Assembly: GCA_964554105.1 (NCBI GenBank)
Contig: CAZKNF010000115.1
Coordinates: forward strand, 1-6,670
Reading direction: 5' to 3'
Length of the DNA stretch: 6,670 bases
From: CAZKNF01 sp964554105
GTDB taxonomy: Bacteria; Bacteroidota; Rhodothermia; Rhodothermales; VXPQ01
The translations under genes were made by a program, and so were the position numbers. Shown here piece after piece: positions 5,840-6,670 of the stretch. Numbering within the stretch: the stretch's first letter is position 1; each line of letters opens with the position of its first letter. The notes below the pieces were generated by a model. It made no database searches and was not told where the DNA came from. It was given only the letters and a program-made list of their open reading frames with translations.

Positions 5840-6403
5840 ATGATGATCCCGCAAATGCTTCACGCCATCGAGCACGACACCCGGGAGCTTGGCTTCTCCA
5901 TGCCGTCTGAGAGAAAGACCGGGGCCCTCCTGCGGACACTCGCTGCCATGAAGCCCGGAGGCCGGCTTCTAGAACTCGGAACGGGGACCGGATTGGCCAC
6001 TGCATGGCTCCTGATGGGAATGGATGGCCAGGCTCGGCTCGATTCCGTCGACAACGATCCGGCCGCACTAGCGGTTGCACTCAGGAATCTCGGCTCGGAC
6101 GAGCGCGTCACGTTTCACGAGTGCGAGGGCGAACGGTATATCGCGCGCGCCGCATCGGAGACGTACGACCTGATTTTTGCGGATGCCTGGCCGGGAAAGT
6201 ATTCTCACCTCGATGAGACGCTGGCCACGCTCAAAATCGGTGGGGCCTACGTGATCGATGACATGAATCCACAGCCAAACTGGCCGGCCGGCCACGACGT
6301 GAAAGTCAAGCATCTGCTGCGTGAGCTTGAAACGAGGGCCGACCTGGCCGTGTGCCGTTTGGACTGGAGCACGGGTCTGGTGGTCTGCTCTCGCACCGCG
6401 TGA
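5840..6403 (+). CDS. Class I SAM-dependent methyltransferase (O-methyltransferase-like)
   Basis: A 187-residue cytosolic methyltransferase. The order of motifs is typical of a widespread stand-alone O-methyltransferase-like family: GFSMPSERKTGALLRTLAA (18-36), the SAM loop LLELGTGTGLAT (43-54), the acidic strand-2 end SVDNDP (69-74), YDLIFADAWPGKYSHLDE (109-126), the strand GGAYVIDDM (134-142), PQPNWPAGHD (144-153), and the closing DWSTGLVVCSR (175-185). Asp115 and the IDDM aspartates could take part in metal or substrate binding, as in catechol-type enzymes, but the substrate is unknown. The start was set at 5840, five bases after the GNAT stop, with ATG 5843 equally possible. An in-frame ATG at 5801 inside the GNAT gene adds only non-conserved residues. 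No good ribosome site is present, so translation probably depends on re-initiation from the GNAT gene. Confidence 0.88.
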   Translation: MMIPQMLHAIEHDTRELGFSMPSERKTGALLRTLAAMKPGGRLLELGTGTGLATAWLLMGMDGQARLDSVDNDPAALAVALRNLGSDERVTFHECEGERYIARAASETYDLIFADAWPGKYSHLDETLATLKIGGAYVIDDMNPQPNWPAGHDVKVKHLLRELETRADLAVCRLDWSTGLVVCSRTA

Positions 6404-6470
6404 TCCGAATCTGACGTCCGCATTGCCCGAGGGTCACCTTTCGGACGAAGCAGTTCATGGTCATCTCGTA

Positions 6471-6475
6471 GAGGG
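6471..6475 (+). promoter_or_regulatory. Shine-Dalgarno GAGGG that decides the start of the last ORF
   Basis: Two adjacent ATGs occur at 6478 and 6481. GAGGG is 2 bases from the first, too close to work well, and 5 bases from the second, so 6481 is the likelier start. Confidence 0.55.
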
Positions 6476-6480
6476 ACATG

Positions 6481-6670
6481 ATGGATGAAGATCTCGAACA
6501 GATGACACGCTCGGAACTGATCGCGGAGGCCAAGAAGCTTCGGCAGGGCATCCGGGGTCATCGTGACAGCAAACCGCACGAGCTCTGTTGGCACCATCCG
6601 ATCAAAAGCATCCCGAACCCACGTAAAATGAAAGCACGTCATGTAACGGCGGCATCTGTCTTGCTGCTCG
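6481..6670 (+). CDS. Small conserved 'HRD..LCWHHP'-type protein, abruptly diverging and running off the window
   Basis: The frame is open to the right edge (63 codons visible). Residues 1-40 match, from memory, the start of a small protein family of roughly 70-90 residues found widely in environmental bacteria: an acidic helix MDEDLEQMTRSELIAEAKKL, then RQGIRGHRD and HELCWHHP. In that family the text should continue with a Leu-Trp-x-Leu-Leu-Pro-Glu segment. Here it does not in any frame. Instead, after about 6600, it reads IKSIPNPRK and then MKARHVTAASVLLL, which looks like a signal peptide. So this is probably a truncated family member, possibly fused to or overlapped by another gene. A soluble protein of unknown function is expected for the intact family. 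The gene starts 77 bases after the methyltransferase stop. Confidence 0.55.
   Translation, partial: MDEDLEQMTRSELIAEAKKLRQGIRGHRDSKPHELCWHHPIKSIPNPRKMKARHVTAASVLLL
6628..6670 (+). CDS. Possible start of a secreted-protein gene, cut by the window edge
   Basis: An ATG at 6628, in the same frame as the preceding small ORF, gives MKARHVTAASVLLL. This is a basic N-terminus followed by a small/hydrophobic stretch, the pattern of a Sec signal peptide. No Shine-Dalgarno sequence precedes it (ACCCACGTAAA). Only 14 complete codons are visible. It may be an independent gene or simply the continuation of the upstream open frame. Confidence 0.4.
   Translation, partial: MKARHVTAASVLLL

Noticed and set aside
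1..6670. CRISPR arrays, transposase/IS ends, tRNA or rRNA genes, and toxin-antitoxin or phage-defence modules
   Set aside because: No regularly spaced direct repeats, no DDE/serine/tyrosine recombinase motifs, no cloverleaf or rRNA segments and no known defence-protein motifs were seen on either strand.

Overview
The window looks like chromosomal accessory DNA from an environmental, probably Gram-negative bacterium of moderately high GC (my impression, not computed). Two products carry Sec-type signal peptides, one of them a periplasmic thioredoxin. Some genes have canonical Shine-Dalgarno sequences, such as GAGGAGGT before the first gene. The exact run of 100 Ns is the usual placeholder for a scaffold gap of unknown length, so this is probably a draft or metagenome-assembled contig. 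The protein set (DUF1080, RibD_C-type reductase, VOC, GNAT, small two-helix membrane protein) would fit Rhodothermota, Gemmatimonadota, Acidobacteriota or similar phyla; I cannot place it further.

Left part (1-1936): a class I SAM-dependent methyltransferase (22-651) with a strong ribosome site, then a secreted DUF1080/3-keto-disaccharide hydrolase-type protein (818 into the gap). The gap hides that protein's true end. From the gap to 1936 no convincing gene is visible.

Middle (1937-4311): a HAD-superfamily phosphatase and a RibD_C/DHFR-like reductase overlap by ATGA and form a translationally coupled pair. Next comes a 73-residue two-helix membrane protein. The minus strand then carries a VOC (glyoxalase/bleomycin-resistance fold) protein and, downstream of it, a start-less, frameshifted gene remnant that ordinary gene calling would miss.

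Right part (4614-6670): after a roughly 300-bp divergent intergenic region come a TlpA/ResA-like thioredoxin, a GNAT acetyltransferase and a second SAM-dependent methyltransferase. All three are on the plus strand with very short spacing, so they probably form one transcription unit. The window ends in a small protein that begins like a conserved 'HRD...LCWHHP' family. It loses that similarity abruptly and runs in frame into what looks like the signal peptide of another gene.

The genes do not form one recognisable pathway. They are small, mostly stand-alone enzymes (two methyltransferases, phosphatase, reductase, VOC, acetyltransferase, thioredoxin). I searched for integron attC sites, CRISPR repeats, transposase genes, tRNA/rRNA genes and toxin-antitoxin or defence modules and found none that holds up. 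The observations most worth following are the frameshifted minus-strand remnant, the chimeric small ORF at the right end, and the coupled phosphatase-reductase pair, which parallels two consecutive steps of riboflavin synthesis.
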